Below, piece by piece: positions 63,256 to 64,000 of a stretch of 64,000 nt of DNA (its first letter is position 1; each line of letters starts with the position of its first letter). A program made the position numbers and the translations under genes. The stretch spans positions 372,001 to 436,000 of the forward strand of contig NZ_JABBPG010000001.1 of NCBI RefSeq assembly GCF_013140855.1. Direction: 5' to 3'. This DNA is from Pseudoalteromonas caenipelagi. Lineage in GTDB: Bacteria > Pseudomonadota > Gammaproteobacteria > Enterobacterales > Alteromonadaceae. Below the pieces are notes generated by a model. That model had not been told where the DNA came from. It ran no database searches and worked only from the letters and a program-made list of their open reading frames with translations.

Positions 63256-63332
63256 ACGACCGTAGCTCAGTTGGTTAGAGCACCACCTTGACATGGTGGG
63301 GGTCGGTGGTTCGAATCCACTCGGTCGTACCA
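63256..63332 (+). tRNA. tRNA-Val (anticodon GAC)
   Basis: 77 bases including encoded CCA. Acceptor ACGACCG / CGGTCGT, D-loop AGCTCAGTTGGTTAGAGC, anticodon stem CCACC / GGTGG with loop TTGACAT, T-arm GGTGGTTCGAATCC. All pairs are intact. Confidence 0.97.
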
Positions 63333-63356
63333 ATTTAGTTCATACCAAATTATAAT

Positions 63357-63433
63357 ACAACCGTAGCTCAGTTGGTTAGAGCACTACCTTGACATGGTAG
63401 GGGTCGGTGGTTCGAATCCACTCGGTTGTACCA
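63357..63433 (+). tRNA. tRNA-Val (anticodon GAC), second copy
   Basis: 77 bases, 24 bases after the first copy. It differs in two base pairs only, both compensated: acceptor ACAACCG / CGGTTGT and anticodon stem CTACC / GGTAG. Loop and anticodon are the same. Probably co-transcribed with copy one. Confidence 0.97.
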
Positions 63434-63661
63434 TCTTATAAAATCCTTTCTTTTCGTTGCAGTATTTAAACGTTTGTTATATAGCTTATCAAAGCAAATT
63501 ATCTGCAAAAAATTATACCCACACCTCGTTAATAGCGATGAGCGCTTTCTAATACGAAATTTGATTACTAAGTAAATGGGTAGACAATGACGGCTTTATC
63601 TAAGCTTTGTCAAATCAAAAAACTAGACTTATTTACAGTCATCGCCACCCGATATAATAGA

Positions 63662-64000
63662 TTACTTACTGAGCATTAAACTGTAATCTCCTGATCCCGA
63701 ATATGAGTAAACAGTGATTCGGTAATATCCATTACTGGCTTGATAAGTTATGGCCTCATTTGAAGTTGGTGATTCGGAAACAGCGGCTTGAACCCAGCGC
63801 CCTCCTTGCCAAACTTCAAGTTTCAAATCAAAGTCAGCGTTACTTGGGCCTTCTAAGGTCATATCAAGCGTACCACCTGCATATTGAAACCAAGTACCGT
63901 TGGGTACAATTGCCTGCTGCTTATCTGCCAAATAGCCTGTATAAACGTCTCCTTTAGGTGGTGTGACACCCCCACCTATTTTAAACGACATGGTTTGTGC
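63662..64000 (-). CDS. C-terminal end of a protein with a pre-peptidase C-terminal (PPC) domain (runs off window)
   Basis: 113 residues, open to the window edge (AQTMSFKIGGG at the edge). The visible part is a PPC-type beta-sandwich: TWFQYAGGTLDMTLEGPSNA, DFDLKLEVWQGGRWVQ, NGYYRITVYSYSGSGDYSLM. Such domains end secreted proteases (subtilisin-, vibriolysin- or trypsin-like) of marine bacteria. The catalytic part lies outside. Confidence 0.85.
   Translation of the reverse strand, partial: AQTMSFKIGGGVTPPKGDVYTGYLADKQQAIVPNGTWFQYAGGTLDMTLEGPSNADFDLKLEVWQGGRWVQAAVSESPTSNEAITYQASNGYYRITVYSYSGSGDYSLMLSK

Noticed and set aside
1..64000. CRISPR array
   Set aside because: No set of short direct repeats with regular spacers was seen anywhere in the window.

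Overview
The window reads as a chromosomal segment of a marine gammaproteobacterium of the order Alteromonadales, most like Pseudoalteromonas. The basis is gene content and order: pyrF-lapB-lapA-ihfB-rpsA-cmk-aroA-serC-gyrA, then divergent ubiG-HAD phosphatase-nrdA-nrdB-yfaE, and later ribE / MATE pump / DUF3080 lipoprotein / two tRNA-Val. These blocks match known gammaproteobacterial neighbourhoods (E. coli gyrA-ubiG, nrdA-nrdB-yfaE and ribE-mdtK-ydhQ-valV-valW). TonB receptors, DUF3718 and amidohydrolase pairs fit a marine heterotroph. The genus is an inference.

Layout. 1-6.4 kb: 5' part of a TonB-dependent receptor, a decayed membrane-protein gene, a divergent HPP / TetR pair with twin operators, a large fasciclin-repeat lipoprotein and a YciI protein. 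6.5-11.1 kb: unknown genes, a relic gene, and an 828-residue protein with ten EF-hand loops and a hydrophobic C-terminal module. 11.3-16.9 kb: a dead integron. Five cassettes read leftward, separated by attC sites of different types. The array starts at an attI-like core and a 15-codon stump of intI that still has its LexA box. Cassettes encode a TIR-domain protein, an NTF2-like protein, a secreted trypsin-like protease, a small membrane protein and a two-helix membrane-anchored protein. An IS1111-type element sits exactly in the attC of the protease cassette. 17.3-18.5 kb: a putative nuclease effector of the kind linked to contractile injection systems.

18.7-35.2 kb: metabolic and envelope accessory genes. 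They include a metallo-beta-lactamase-fold lipoprotein, a GntR-linked amino-acid cluster (M24 peptidase, ornithine-cyclodeaminase-like enzyme, DUF3592, solute-binding protein, membrane protein, LysE exporter), a quinone oxidoreductase, a gluzincin-like peptidase, and an RND pump operon with its own two-component system. 35.4-51.4 kb: the core block of translation, replication, nucleotide and amino-acid genes. The nrd promoter carries a perfect DnaA box and NrdR-like boxes. 51.9-64 kb: DUF924, GNAT, a pair of amidohydrolases (one lacking metal ligands), DUF445, a fructosamine-kinase-family protein that has lost its catalytic residues, CPxCG protein, ribE, MATE pump, DUF3080, two tRNA-Val(GAC) genes and the C-terminal end of a PPC-domain protein.

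The most interesting material is the fossil integron with its candidate anti-phage cassettes, attC-targeting IS and guide RNA, plus the EF-hand giant and the nuclease effector beside it.
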